Shown here one piece after another: positions 43,387 through 51,739 of a stretch of DNA of 64,000 nucleotides (its first letter is position 1; each line of letters opens with the position of its first letter). The stretch is from JBDWFY01 sp965275915 (GTDB lineage: Bacteria > Pseudomonadota > Alphaproteobacteria > Rhizobiales > Stappiaceae). The stretch lies in NCBI GenBank assembly GCA_965275915.1, contig CBDHYI010000007.1, forward strand, positions 372,001-436,000. Reading direction: 5' to 3'. Below the pieces are notes generated by a model. The model saw only the letters and a list, made by a program, of their open reading frames with translations. It did no database searches and was not told the origin of the DNA. The position numbers and the translations under genes were made by a program.

Positions 43387-43950
43387 ATGATCCGCTCTGA
43401 CGTCTTAAAAGAACTTATTCCGGTTATTTCCGATCAGTTCGTGGTCTGTAACATCGGCCTTCCGAGCCAGGAACTGCATATGCTGGACGATCAGCCAACC
43501 AACTTCTATATGCTGGGCACCATGGGTCTCGCCTCTTCTATCGGACTGGGACTGGCGCTTGCACAAAAGCAGAAAGTCATCGCGATCGACGGCGACGGGT
43601 CCGTGCTGACGAACTTCGGCACCCTGCCGACGATCGCCAACAATGTGGCCGACAATTTCATTCTGCTGATCATCGACAATGGAAGCTATGGCTCGACGGG
43701 CGACCAGCCGACATATGCCGGTCAAAAAACGTCCCTGACCGAGGTCGCCAGGGCCTGCGGGTGCGAAAACGTCGTTGAATGCCGGGCAGAAGACACGGTC
43801 AGGGCGGTTCAGGATGCCCTTGACGGCGATAAGATGACGATCATCGTCAGCAAGTGCGAGTCCGGCAACGTCAAAGTGCCCGTTATCACCATGGACCCGG
43901 TTGTCATCCGGGATCGCTTCATGAAGACGCTTCAATCCCGCAACGGGTGA
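43387..43950 (+). CDS. comE: Sulfopyruvate decarboxylase, beta subunit (ComE)
   Basis: The 187-residue subunit carries the pyrophosphate half of the ThDP site: VIAIDGDGSVLTNFGTL and LIIDNGSYGSTGDQPT (GDG-xn-N). FYMLGTMGLASSIGLGLALAQ precedes it. Start ATG 43387 is 2 nt after comD. The two subunits form the complete decarboxylase. A homologous pair occurs in coenzyme M synthesis in archaea and in sulfolactate degradation in bacteria; the setting here, next to a sulfolactate dehydrogenase, indicates catabolism. Confidence 0.92.
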   Translation: MIRSDVLKELIPVISDQFVVCNIGLPSQELHMLDDQPTNFYMLGTMGLASSIGLGLALAQKQKVIAIDGDGSVLTNFGTLPTIANNVADNFILLIIDNGSYGSTGDQPTYAGQKTSLTEVARACGCENVVECRAEDTVRAVQDALDGDKMTIIVSKCESGNVKVPVITMDPVVIRDRFMKTLQSRNG

Positions 43951-44017
43951 CTGGCGTCATTCATGTCGTTGTCCAAAAGGCAATGAAAACCCATGCCGCT
44001 GTCAGGATGTTGAACGC

Positions 44018-44950
44018 ATGACCGCCAAGATCGTCATTACCGAATTCATGGATGAAACCGCTGTTGAAGATCTCAGCGGTGACTATGACGTCGTTTACGA
44101 TCCGGCACTGGTCGATCAGCCCGAACGCCTTCTCAAGGAGTTGGCGGTTGCGGACGCCATCATCGTCCGCAACCGAACCCAGGTGCGGGGAGAACTGCTG
44201 ACGGCGGCGCCAAACCTGAAGGCGGTCGGCCGTCTGGGTGTGGGCCTGGACAATATCGACCTTGCGGCCTGCCGCGAAAAAGGCATTTCTGTCCACCCCG
44301 CTTCAGGCGCGAACGATCTGTCGGTCGCCGAATATGTTGTCACGACAGGCGCCGCTCTGCTGCGGAACGCCTATTTCGGGCAGAACCGCATGATCTCAGG
44401 AGAATGGCCGCGGCAGGACATGCAGGGACGCGAATGCGCCGGCAAAGTTCTCGGCCTGGTCGGGTTCGGCTCGATTGCAAGGGAAACCGCATCAAAAGCG
44501 CGTGCGCTTGGCTTATCGATTGCCGCCATGGATCCGTTCGTTGCAAAGGAAGATCCTGTCTGGTCGGGGGTGGACTGCCATGAAAGTCTGGACGGCCTCC
44601 TCGCTGTCAGCGACATCCTCAGCCTGCACGTGCCGCTGACGGAAGAAACCCGGAACATGATCGATGCTAAAGCGCTGGCAACAATGAAACCGGGATCGAT
44701 CATCATCAATGCGGCACGGGGCGGCGTTCTTGATGAAACCGCGCTGGCGGCATCGCTGCGGTCCGGGCATCTCGGCGGCGCTGCGCTGGATGTCTTTGCC
44801 GCCGAACCGCTCAGCGCGGAAGACGGCGCAAAATTCGCCGGACTGCCCAACCTGATCCTGACGCCGCATATCGCGGGGGTCACCAAAGAAGCCAACGTTC
44901 GGGTCAGCGCCCTGACCGCAAAAAACATCCGCAATGTTCTGGAACGCTGA
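44018..44950 (+). CDS. slcC: (S)-sulfolactate dehydrogenase, D-2-hydroxyacid dehydrogenase family (SlcC-like)
   Basis: The 310-residue enzyme has the NAD-binding motif VLGLVGFGSIARETASKA near residue 146, the substrate/catalytic Arg in NAARGGVLDETALAA near 230, Glu in VFAAEPLSAED and His in LTPHIAGVTKEAN near 285. This is a D-isomer-specific 2-hydroxyacid dehydrogenase. SlcC of this family oxidises (S)-sulfolactate to sulfopyruvate with NAD, and the position behind comDE makes sulfolactate the likely substrate. It overlaps the FMN enzyme gene by 17 nt. Confidence 0.82.
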   Translation: MTAKIVITEFMDETAVEDLSGDYDVVYDPALVDQPERLLKELAVADAIIVRNRTQVRGELLTAAPNLKAVGRLGVGLDNIDLAACREKGISVHPASGANDLSVAEYVVTTGAALLRNAYFGQNRMISGEWPRQDMQGRECAGKVLGLVGFGSIARETASKARALGLSIAAMDPFVAKEDPVWSGVDCHESLDGLLAVSDILSLHVPLTEETRNMIDAKALATMKPGSIIINAARGGVLDETALAASLRSGHLGGAALDVFAAEPLSAEDGAKFAGLPNLILTPHIAGVTKEANVRVSALTAKNIRNVLER

Positions 44951-46052
44951 CATCCACACGTTCTCCGACGCCCGCCGGTTGGCGCGGCGCCGGCTTCCCT
45001 GGATGATTTTCGATTACATCGACGGCGCCGCCGGAGAAGAGACAGGCGAAAAGCTCAACCGCGACACGATGCGGGCAATCAGGCTTCGGCCACGCGTTCT
45101 GAACAATGTCGCCGACCGCAAACTGACCGTCCCCCTCTTTGACGGACATGCCGGATTACCGTTCGGGATCGCACCGATGGGCATGTGCAATCTTGCACGG
45201 CCGGGAGCGGACGAAATGCTGGCCCGGCTGGCCGCCAGACACAGAATACCGCTGGGCGTCTCGACCGCCGCGTCCACAACGCTTGAAAAAATGATTGAAC
45301 TGGCGGACGGAAATGCCTGGTTCCAGCTCTATTTCAGCGGCGACGACAACGGCGCTTTCGCCCTGGTCGAACGCGCGGAAAAAGCCGGCTATAAGACGCT
45401 GATCTGGACCGTGGATGCGGCCGAAGTCGGGCGGCGGCCAAGAGAACTGCGGCGCGGCTTCAAGATGCCCTTCAGGATCGGCCCTTCCCAATTTATCGAT
45501 TTTGCCTGCCATCCGCACTGGTCGCTCTCCACTCTGGCCAGCGGACGCCCGGGTCTGGCCAACGCGGATCAAAAGGGCGGCGCCTTCGTCCGGACCGCCA
45601 GCCGTGCCGGTGCCGACTGGTCGTTTCTCGACAGGCTCCGGGACCGCTGGAGCGGCAAGCTGGTAATCAAGGGTGTGCTGGACCCCGAAGACGCTGTGCG
45701 GATCAAAGAGGCCGGTGCCGATGCCATTCAGGTGTCAAGTCACGGCGGCCGCCAGCTTGAAAGCGCCCCGCCGGCAATTCTGGCTCTCAAAAGAATACGG
45801 GACGCGCTGGGCGAGGATTTTCCCCTCTTTTATGACACCGGCATCCGGTGCGGTGAGGACATCGTGAAGGCTTACGCGCTGGGCGCCAATTTCGTCTTTC
45901 TCGGACGCATGCTGTCCTTCGCCATCGCCGGAGGTGCCGAGAAGGGCCTGAACCAGATGAGCGACGTCCTCACCCAGGAAATCAGCATCACACTGGCCCA
46001 GTTGGGCCTGACGGACATGAGTGCTGCCACAGCGGATGCAATCTGGGAATAG
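44934..46052 (+). CDS. FMN-dependent alpha-hydroxy-acid oxidoreductase (LldD/glycolate oxidase family)
   Basis: The 372-residue protein has the FMN TIM-barrel motifs: WMIFDYIDGAAGEE near residue 24, FGIAPMGMCNLARPGADEML near 78, GVSTAASTT, WFQLYFSGDD near 127, LVIKGVLDPEDAVRIKEAG, VSSHGGRQLESAPP with catalytic His and Arg near 266, and YDTGIRCGEDIVKAYALGA. The family oxidises 2-hydroxyacids such as L-lactate, mandelate or glycolate. In this operon it may oxidise the sulfolactate enantiomer not used by SlcC, or feed electrons to the membrane chain. That is inference. Confidence 0.85.
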   Translation: MFWNADIHTFSDARRLARRRLPWMIFDYIDGAAGEETGEKLNRDTMRAIRLRPRVLNNVADRKLTVPLFDGHAGLPFGIAPMGMCNLARPGADEMLARLAARHRIPLGVSTAASTTLEKMIELADGNAWFQLYFSGDDNGAFALVERAEKAGYKTLIWTVDAAEVGRRPRELRRGFKMPFRIGPSQFIDFACHPHWSLSTLASGRPGLANADQKGGAFVRTASRAGADWSFLDRLRDRWSGKLVIKGVLDPEDAVRIKEAGADAIQVSSHGGRQLESAPPAILALKRIRDALGEDFPLFYDTGIRCGEDIVKAYALGANFVFLGRMLSFAIAGGAEKGLNQMSDVLTQEISITLAQLGLTDMSAATADAIWE

Positions 46053-46138
46053 CAGACACAGCATCGCCGGCCTTCGGATCGGTCTCTTCCCCGAGAGCAA
46101 ATTTACTTTATTAATTTCAAGCAATTAAGCTTGGAAGA

Positions 46139-46215
46139 TGGTACAGACGGGTGGATTCGAACCACCGACCTTCGGAGCCACAATCCGACGCTCTAACCAA
46201 CTGAGCTACGTCTGC
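46139..46215 (-). tRNA. tRNA-His (anticodon GUG), CCA encoded
   Basis: On the minus strand the 77-nt sequence folds as a cloverleaf: acceptor GCAGACG / CGTCTGT, D arm with AGCTCAGTTGGTTAGAGC, anticodon stem TCGGA / TCCGA with loop TTGTGGC (anticodon GTG), T arm GGTGGTTCGAATCCACC. The 3' end is discriminator A followed by CCA. Base -1 is T, so the G-1 present in most bacterial tRNA-His genes is not encoded, and the first acceptor pair is G1-U72. Alphaproteobacterial tRNA-His is known for exactly this set of identity changes. Confidence 0.95.
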
Positions 46216-46282
46216 ATGATCGGTTGCGGGACACTAAGAACAATCGCTTCCGATTTCAAGAGTGATTTATGAACGAAACATA

Positions 46283-46320
46283 GAAAAACAATGCCCGGCA
46301 ATTTTCCATGCCGGGCATTG
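46283..46320 (-). terminator. Rho-independent terminator of the phasin gene
   Basis: CAATGCCCGGCA (46289-46300) and TGCCGGGCATTG (46309-46320) form a 12-bp perfect stem with an 8-nt loop. On the minus strand it is followed by TTTTT, 27 nt after the phasin stop codon. Confidence 0.85.
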
Positions 46321-46346
46321 TGATGAACCACACAAGTCGCGTTCAA

Positions 46347-46883
46347 TCAGGCGACTTTGAAGTCTTTGGCAGCTTTTTCGAAAGCGTCTTTTGCAGGCGC
46401 GGTTACGTCGCTGGCAAATTTGGTCGACAGTTCCTGCAGTTCTTTGCTCTGCTCGGAAACGGCTTCGAACTGCTTGCGGGCAAATGCGGACTGCAGTTCA
46501 ACCGCTTCGGAGATTGATTTGACGGATACAAGTTCCTTCACGAAATCAAAAGCGGCATCCGTGTTCGCTTTGGCAGCGTCAAGCGCGCGCACGTTGATTT
46601 CAATCATGCTCTGGCGAGACGTTTCCATGGAATCTTCAAGAACATCGGTTGCGTCTTCAGCGGCAGCCTTGAACTTGTCGTAAGCGGCGCGAGCCTGCTC
46701 AACGCTCTTTTCAGCGACTTCGCGAACAGCGGTGGGAACTTCAATATTCTGCATGCTAAATACCTCATTTTCCGGAGCCGGCGCGGCTTTCTTCGGCGCG
46801 GCTTTGGTTGCATTGGCGCGTGCTGCCGGCTTTCTGGCCGGGGCCGCTTTCTTTGCTGTTGTCTGTGTAGATTTGGTTGCCAT
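46347..46883 (-). CDS. Phasin family protein with Ala/Lys-rich N-terminus
   Basis: From ATG 46883 (GGAG 9 nt upstream) the product has 178 residues. Residues 1-45 are a repetitive Ala/Lys/Pro-rich extension (AKKAAPARKPAARA, KAAPKKAAPAPE). Residues 55-175 form the amphipathic helical phasin domain (VEQARAAYDKFKAAAEDATDVL; KANTDAAFDFVKELVSVKS; FARKQFEAVSEQSKELQEL). Phasins coat polyhydroxyalkanoate granules. The frame extends far upstream, but that sequence is not plausible protein. A second phasin lies upstream on the same strand. Confidence 0.9.
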   Translation of the reverse strand: MATKSTQTTAKKAAPARKPAARANATKAAPKKAAPAPENEVFSMQNIEVPTAVREVAEKSVEQARAAYDKFKAAAEDATDVLEDSMETSRQSMIEINVRALDAAKANTDAAFDFVKELVSVKSISEAVELQSAFARKQFEAVSEQSKELQELSTKFASDVTAPAKDAFEKAAKDFKVA

Positions 46884-47060
46884 CTCTTGCGTCTCCTGTA
46901 TCCGGGCGTCTGCGCGACACACACACTCGCGACTCCCGCCAGGACATAAACTCACTGTGAACTTACAGCGAATATAACACCTATTTTTTGCATTGCAACA
47001 AAATTTTGCAGTGCACCATATTTGATTAATCGACTGCTTTGAAAATTTACGTTTCAGCCG

Positions 47061-47091
47061 ACCGGCCACCAACGTCTTCTGGATTGGCCGG
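47061..47091 (-). terminator. Hairpin between the two phasin genes
   Basis: CCGGCCA (47062-47068) and TGGCCGG (47085-47091) form a 7-bp stem with a 16-nt loop, about 45 nt past the stop of the upstream phasin. There is no clear T-run on the minus strand, so the termination role is uncertain. Confidence 0.35.
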
Positions 47092-47134
47092 CCGCGCTTT
47101 TATTAAAAAATATCAGAGTCTTAAGGTCGGGATA

Positions 47135-47503
47135 TCAGGATGTCTTTCCTGCATTCTTAGCAATCTTGTCGCCGAGTTCCCGCGCCTGCTCACCCAGATT
47201 TTCCATCTGCCGCTGAAGATACGTGTTCTGGAGAGTCATCATCTCCTCAACATCTTTTGCGCGAACCAGTTTCTGGGCCAATTCAAAAGCGGCTGTGACG
47301 TTTTCCTCGGCATAAGACAATGCCTGCCTGTTCACATCATTTGCGCCGGACTGCACATTGGCGGCCGTGTCTTCGATAGAGGTAACGGCCTTATGTGTTG
47401 CCTCAATAAAATCGTCAAATGCCTTACGGGCCTGATCTACGCTTTTGTCCGCAAACTCCCGCATCTGCTCGGGAACGTCAAAATCATCCTTGGTATCTGC
47501 CAT
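47135..47503 (-). CDS. Phasin family protein
   Basis: The 122-residue protein is almost entirely the phasin helical domain: FADKSVDQARKAFDDFIEATHKA near residue 17, EENVTAAFELAQKLVRAKDVEEMMTLQ near residue 66 and YLQRQMENLGEQARELGDKIAKNAGK at the end. It lacks the Ala/Lys extension of its neighbour. It probably binds polyhydroxyalkanoate granules; phasin_2 domain assignment is by recognition. Confidence 0.9.
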   Translation of the reverse strand: MADTKDDFDVPEQMREFADKSVDQARKAFDDFIEATHKAVTSIEDTAANVQSGANDVNRQALSYAEENVTAAFELAQKLVRAKDVEEMMTLQNTYLQRQMENLGEQARELGDKIAKNAGKTS

Positions 47504-48143
47504 ACTGTCCTCTTTACTGCACCATTACTGAGGGCTCTGCCATTACAGCACATTCACGCTCGCCGTAAAAACAGGGTCGCTACGGATAAACCGGGACCGG
47601 CATGCCAAACCGGATACCCTGACGGCTTCAAGAGCCAATATTCTGCGAGGAACCGCACCTCATATCAACTTGACCGGTAAGCCCGATACCTGCACCGCAA
47701 TTGGCCGGTCCGTCTGACAGATCTTGCATCAAATTACCCGAAGGCGGGCCTTATCCTAATGCAAAGGGCTTAAAAAGAAAGTCGGATTTTCTCAAAAACA
47801 GCCACCCATACAACACAATTTCGCTCTCTGGAGCGCAAATTGGGGGTATGCACGTGTTGCTGAACCTCAAAAATGAAATATTTTGTCTCGTTTTAACATC
47901 AACCGACAACGACGTCGTTGCCTGATATCACCAAAACGGTCTCTTCCAATCCGTTCGAACGGCATGGACGGAACACGGCGGGAATTAACCAAAATCAAAG
48001 CCGGGCACGTGTTAGACGGCTGTTCCAATGGACGAAATGACGCCAAGGCGATATTAACGTATTGTTCACTTTTTGGCGAGAGGCCACCACTGGGTGACAC
48101 AAGAGCGACATTGATTACCGTCGCTCCGGAGAAACCGGACGTT
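47504..48143. other. Intergenic region between phasin and kinase genes
   Basis: About 640 bp separate the phasin start from the chosen kinase start. Short ORFs at 47039-47680 and 47701-47925 on the plus strand have no ribosome site or recognisable content. The frame of the kinase is open from 47883, with a candidate ATG at 47964, so part of this region may belong to the kinase gene. It must hold the promoters of both divergent genes. I see no RNA gene. Confidence 0.45.
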
Positions 48144-51100
48144 ATGGATATTCGATCCCAGACATTTCTGGAGTTTTGCACGCACCCGGACGTGGTTGCG
48201 CTTATTGACGATCCGCGTCCGGCCTGGATTTTTTCCAACGAAGGGACGCAATTTCTCTGGACCAATGCCGCCGGTGCACATGTGTTCGGCGCGCAGTCAA
48301 TGAGCGGCCTGTTGAATCAGCATCTCTCAAAAAACGGTTTTGCGCAAAGGATTATCGCAGAAGCGGCCCGATCCCAAACGAAAGCCGACTTCATCACGAA
48401 AGCCTTACATTTTTTTGTCGGCCTCCAAAGCCTGAACCTGACCTGCGGTCTCAAAAAAATCTTTATCAACCGCCGAAACAGTGCGGTGCTGGTCGTTGCC
48501 GAAGCGGTTCCGGACGCCGCTCATGTCGATCCGCTGACGGATTTTTGCGACCTTTTGGCCACTGAACAAACGGCGGCCCTGATTTTCAACACACAGGGAA
48601 CAGTCCTTGCAAGCGCGGGATTGGATGACCGACCGGATCCTTCACTGACGATTGGTACGGAAACCCCGTTTACAGACCGTTTTCCCGACCCTTTCACTGA
48701 AGACCTGCTGGAAGTCAACACTGTCAGCTATCCGGCCCTGATAGCAAAATGCCAGTCCGAGAGTCGCAGCTTTATCCTGGCCATCATCGACTGCGGTATT
48801 GCGCCCCATGAGGGGACGGGTGCGGGCACATCGGCCACTCCGGCGGGACCGGGGACATCCGAGCGCGACCATCCGGCAACGCCGCTTCTTATCGATCCGC
48901 AAAATATGAGGATCCTGCCCGCTCAAGGCAATCCGGCCTTGGCTGCACAACCGGAGCGTGTTGAAACGGCGAGAGCCGCAGCGCCAGAGAATACAGCAGG
49001 CAGCGGCGCTCCACCGGCCGGAAATGGGAACGACAATCCCGGTACAGCAAAGAACAGCAATGTTCAACCTGACTTGAGCCTGCAGTTTGAGCCGGCGTCT
49101 CATCCAACCCAGTTTGTCTGGCAGATGAATGTCCAGGAGCAATTCACGTTCCTGTCGCCCGAATTCGGCCGGGCCATGAACGTCAGGACCGCCGATATCG
49201 TCGGCAGAACATGGCAGGAAGCGCGTCGCGTTTTTGGCATTGACGACAGTGGCATCGTTGCCAGGGCCCTGCAGACGCAGGATACGTGGAGCGGACTCAC
49301 GATTGATTGGCCGGTCGATCAGGGACGTCTCCTGTGCCCCGTCGATTTGGCCGCCCTGCCCGCGTTTGACCGGGATGGCGTCTTTGCGGGATATCGCGGA
49401 TTCGGTGTCTGCCACACAGACAGAACCCGACCTGTGCAGGACAGATACGCCTCAGCCCGTTCCAATCAGAAACCGTCCGGTACGGTTTCTGATCCGGCAC
49501 CAGGCAATCCGGAAGCAGCCGGCACATATATCGATGTTGACCGCCCCCCGGAAAGGGCAGCGGACACCGATGACTCTGTCTCGGGGGCAGACCTCGGGGC
49601 AAAAGCCGGTGAACTCGAAACAAAATCGCAAAATACCCGCAACAGTGTCCGGGATTTGAGCGGACCGCAGGCGGAAGAGGCCGTCCCCGGAAGCATTCAG
49701 CTGGCCAGATCCGATCACAATGTAGTCCGTATTGTAACAGCGCCAAGCCGAAATCCGGTTCCGACGGAAGCGGATAATCTGTCCAAACCGGAAAAGGATG
49801 CATTTCGGAAGATTGCAGAAGCTCTGGGGGCCCGGCTCAGCGAGGATGTGGCTTCGACCGGGGAACATGCGTCAGCCTCTGCCGATGATCCCGCAACAAT
49901 AGATCCGGGTGACCGCAAAAACCGTCCTGCAAACACGCCTGCCGGCCATGTCCTGACGTCCATGGATGAGCCGATCGCCGGCACCATCGATCCGCGCATT
50001 CTTGACCGCCTGCCGATTGGCGTTGCCATCGTTCACCTGCGCGATGTCCTTTATTGCAATGACACAATGCTTGAGCTGCTGGGCTATGAAGACATTGCGG
50101 AACTCAGCAATGCCGGGGGTCTTGAAGCCATTTTTGCGGAACCGGAAGAGTGGCCGGACACCGAAAAGGAAACAGAAACCGATCAGTCCGTGTGCGTGCG
50201 GATGAAAAACGGCGATCTCAAACGCGTTGATGCCCGCCTGCACACGGTGCCGTGGCGGGGTGGCAACGGACTGATGATCTCATTGCATGACCTGACCGAC
50301 CGGAAACCGCCGACGGAGGCAAAAACAACGCAGCCGCTGTTCGAGGAAATCTCCGAGGATACGGTCCGGGTGGCCGAACTGGAGTCGATCCTGGAAACGG
50401 CAACGGACGGTATCATTATCATGACTGCCGACGGTATCGTTCAGGGTGTCAACCGATCGGCAGAGGCATTGTTCGGCCGCAACCGGGATGAATTGATCGG
50501 AGAGGAATTCGCCGCCTGCCTCGCACCGGAAAGCCGCCGCAGCACCCGTGACTATATCAGCGGCCTGACACAGAACGGCGTTGCCAGCGTGCTTAATGAC
50601 GGCCGCGAAGTGATCGGGCTGGCCGAAGCCGGCGGCATGATCCCGCTTTTCATGACAGTCGGCCGCATCAACACCGAAGGGGACGACATTAAACTCTGTG
50701 CCGTTCTTCGGGATATCACCCAATGGAAAAAAGCAGAGGAAGAACTGACAAGTGCCAGTCGGGAGGCCGAACTGGCCAGTTCGCAAAAGTCGGACTTTCT
50801 GGCAAAAATCAGTCATGAAATCCGAACGCCGCTTAATGCGATTATCGGCTTTTCCGAAGTCATGATGGAAGAGCGGTTCGGCCCGATCGGGAACGAGCGC
50901 TATCGGGAATATCTCCTGGATATTCACAACTCCGGCACGCATATCATGAGTCTGATCAACGACTTGCTCGATCTGTCGAAGATCGAAGCGGGCAAACTTG
51001 AGCTGACATTTGAAGCCGTCTCCATCAATGACATTATCCGCGAGTGTGTCGCCCTGATGCAACCGCAGGCAAACCGGGACCGGATCATCATCCGCGCCAG

Positions 51101-51479
51101 CCTGCCGACGAGCATTCCCAATGTCGTCGCCGATGCGCGCTCGCTCAGGCAGATCGTTCTCAATCTTCTGTCCAACGCGATAAAATTCAACAATCCCGGC
51201 GGACAGGTGATTGTTTCAACGGCACTGGAAGACAGCGGCGAACTGTTTCTTCGGGTTCGCGATACCGGTATTGGAATGAACAAGAAAGACCTCAAACTGG
51301 CGCTCGAACCATTCCGGCAGTTGCACACGTCCCGGCTTGGCGGCGGAACAGGACTGGGACTGCCGCTGACGAAGGCCCTGGCGGAGGCCAACCGTGCCCT
51401 GTTCAGTCTGGCATCCGAAGCCGGTGACGGTACGCTGGTTGAAATAACCTTTCCCGCGCAACGGGTTCTTGTCGAATAG
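48144..51479 (+). CDS. Multi-PAS sensor histidine kinase, PdhS/PleC/DivJ family
   Basis: About 1111 residues from ATG 48144 (GGAG upstream; ATG 47964 or TTG 47883 would extend it). An N-terminal PAS-like domain (ALIDDPRPAWIFSNEGTQFLWTNAAGAHVFG) is followed by low-complexity Ala/Pro/Gly linkers at about 48800-49070 and 49440-49960. PAS domains lie at about 49110-49440, 50000-50290 and 50380-50720. HisKA has KISHEIRTPLNAIIGFSEVM, then EERFGPIGNERYREYL, the block typical of PdhS/PleC/DivJ. HATPase_c follows (LLSNAIKFN, VRDTGIGM, GGGTGLGLPL). Relatives act on DivK in asymmetric cell division. Signal and subcellular location are unknown; no membrane helix is evident. Confidence 0.9.
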   Translation: MDIRSQTFLEFCTHPDVVALIDDPRPAWIFSNEGTQFLWTNAAGAHVFGAQSMSGLLNQHLSKNGFAQRIIAEAARSQTKADFITKALHFFVGLQSLNLTCGLKKIFINRRNSAVLVVAEAVPDAAHVDPLTDFCDLLATEQTAALIFNTQGTVLASAGLDDRPDPSLTIGTETPFTDRFPDPFTEDLLEVNTVSYPALIAKCQSESRSFILAIIDCGIAPHEGTGAGTSATPAGPGTSERDHPATPLLIDPQNMRILPAQGNPALAAQPERVETARAAAPENTAGSGAPPAGNGNDNPGTAKNSNVQPDLSLQFEPASHPTQFVWQMNVQEQFTFLSPEFGRAMNVRTADIVGRTWQEARRVFGIDDSGIVARALQTQDTWSGLTIDWPVDQGRLLCPVDLAALPAFDRDGVFAGYRGFGVCHTDRTRPVQDRYASARSNQKPSGTVSDPAPGNPEAAGTYIDVDRPPERAADTDDSVSGADLGAKAGELETKSQNTRNSVRDLSGPQAEEAVPGSIQLARSDHNVVRIVTAPSRNPVPTEADNLSKPEKDAFRKIAEALGARLSEDVASTGEHASASADDPATIDPGDRKNRPANTPAGHVLTSMDEPIAGTIDPRILDRLPIGVAIVHLRDVLYCNDTMLELLGYEDIAELSNAGGLEAIFAEPEEWPDTEKETETDQSVCVRMKNGDLKRVDARLHTVPWRGGNGLMISLHDLTDRKPPTEAKTTQPLFEEISEDTVRVAELESILETATDGIIIMTADGIVQGVNRSAEALFGRNRDELIGEEFAACLAPESRRSTRDYISGLTQNGVASVLNDGREVIGLAEAGGMIPLFMTVGRINTEGDDIKLCAVLRDITQWKKAEEELTSASREAELASSQKSDFLAKISHEIRTPLNAIIGFSEVMMEERFGPIGNERYREYLLDIHNSGTHIMSLINDLLDLSKIEAGKLELTFEAVSINDIIRECVALMQPQANRDRIIIRASLPTSIPNVVADARSLRQIVLNLLSNAIKFNNPGGQVIVSTALEDSGELFLRVRDTGIGMNKKDLKLALEPFRQLHTSRLGGGTGLGLPLTKALAEANRALFSLASEAGDGTLVEITFPAQRVLVE

Positions 51480-51634
51480 TCCCGGGCAGCGATGCGGTAC
51501 GTTGTCACAAACTAAGACGGCCGGTCGCGTGTCCAACTCTCGGAAAAGCTTGAGATAACTGGACTATCTTTCTTTTTAATTAGAATAAATAAAATCTATA
51601 ATCGTTCTAAACTACTGATTTTATTGCATTTTTC

Positions 51635-51663
51635 TTGACTTGACATCTCTCTTTGCCACATAT
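51635..51663 (+). promoter_or_regulatory. Possible sigma-70-type promoter of the iron transporter
   Basis: TTGACT (51635-51640) and ACATAT (51658-51663) are separated by 17 nt and lie about 75 nt before the binding-protein start, in a clearly A/T-rich region. The -10 match is only moderate. No convincing Fur, RirA or Irr box was recognised, although such control would be expected. Confidence 0.35.
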
Positions 51664-51739
51664 GACCGGTGAGAGTGCCTCTCATTCTTAGTCAGACAGT
51701 CAACTGTCGGGATCTTGACCCCGATTAGTGGAGAGAACA

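Noticed and set aside
47701..47925. 74-residue plus-strand ORF upstream of the kinase
   Set aside because: No ribosome site, no recognisable features and composition unlike the neighbouring genes.
51580..51610. TTAGAA ... TTCTAA inverted repeat as an iron-regulatory (Irr/RirA) box
   Set aside because: The half-sites are 19 nt apart and do not match the compact spacing expected for known iron boxes, so no regulator was assigned.
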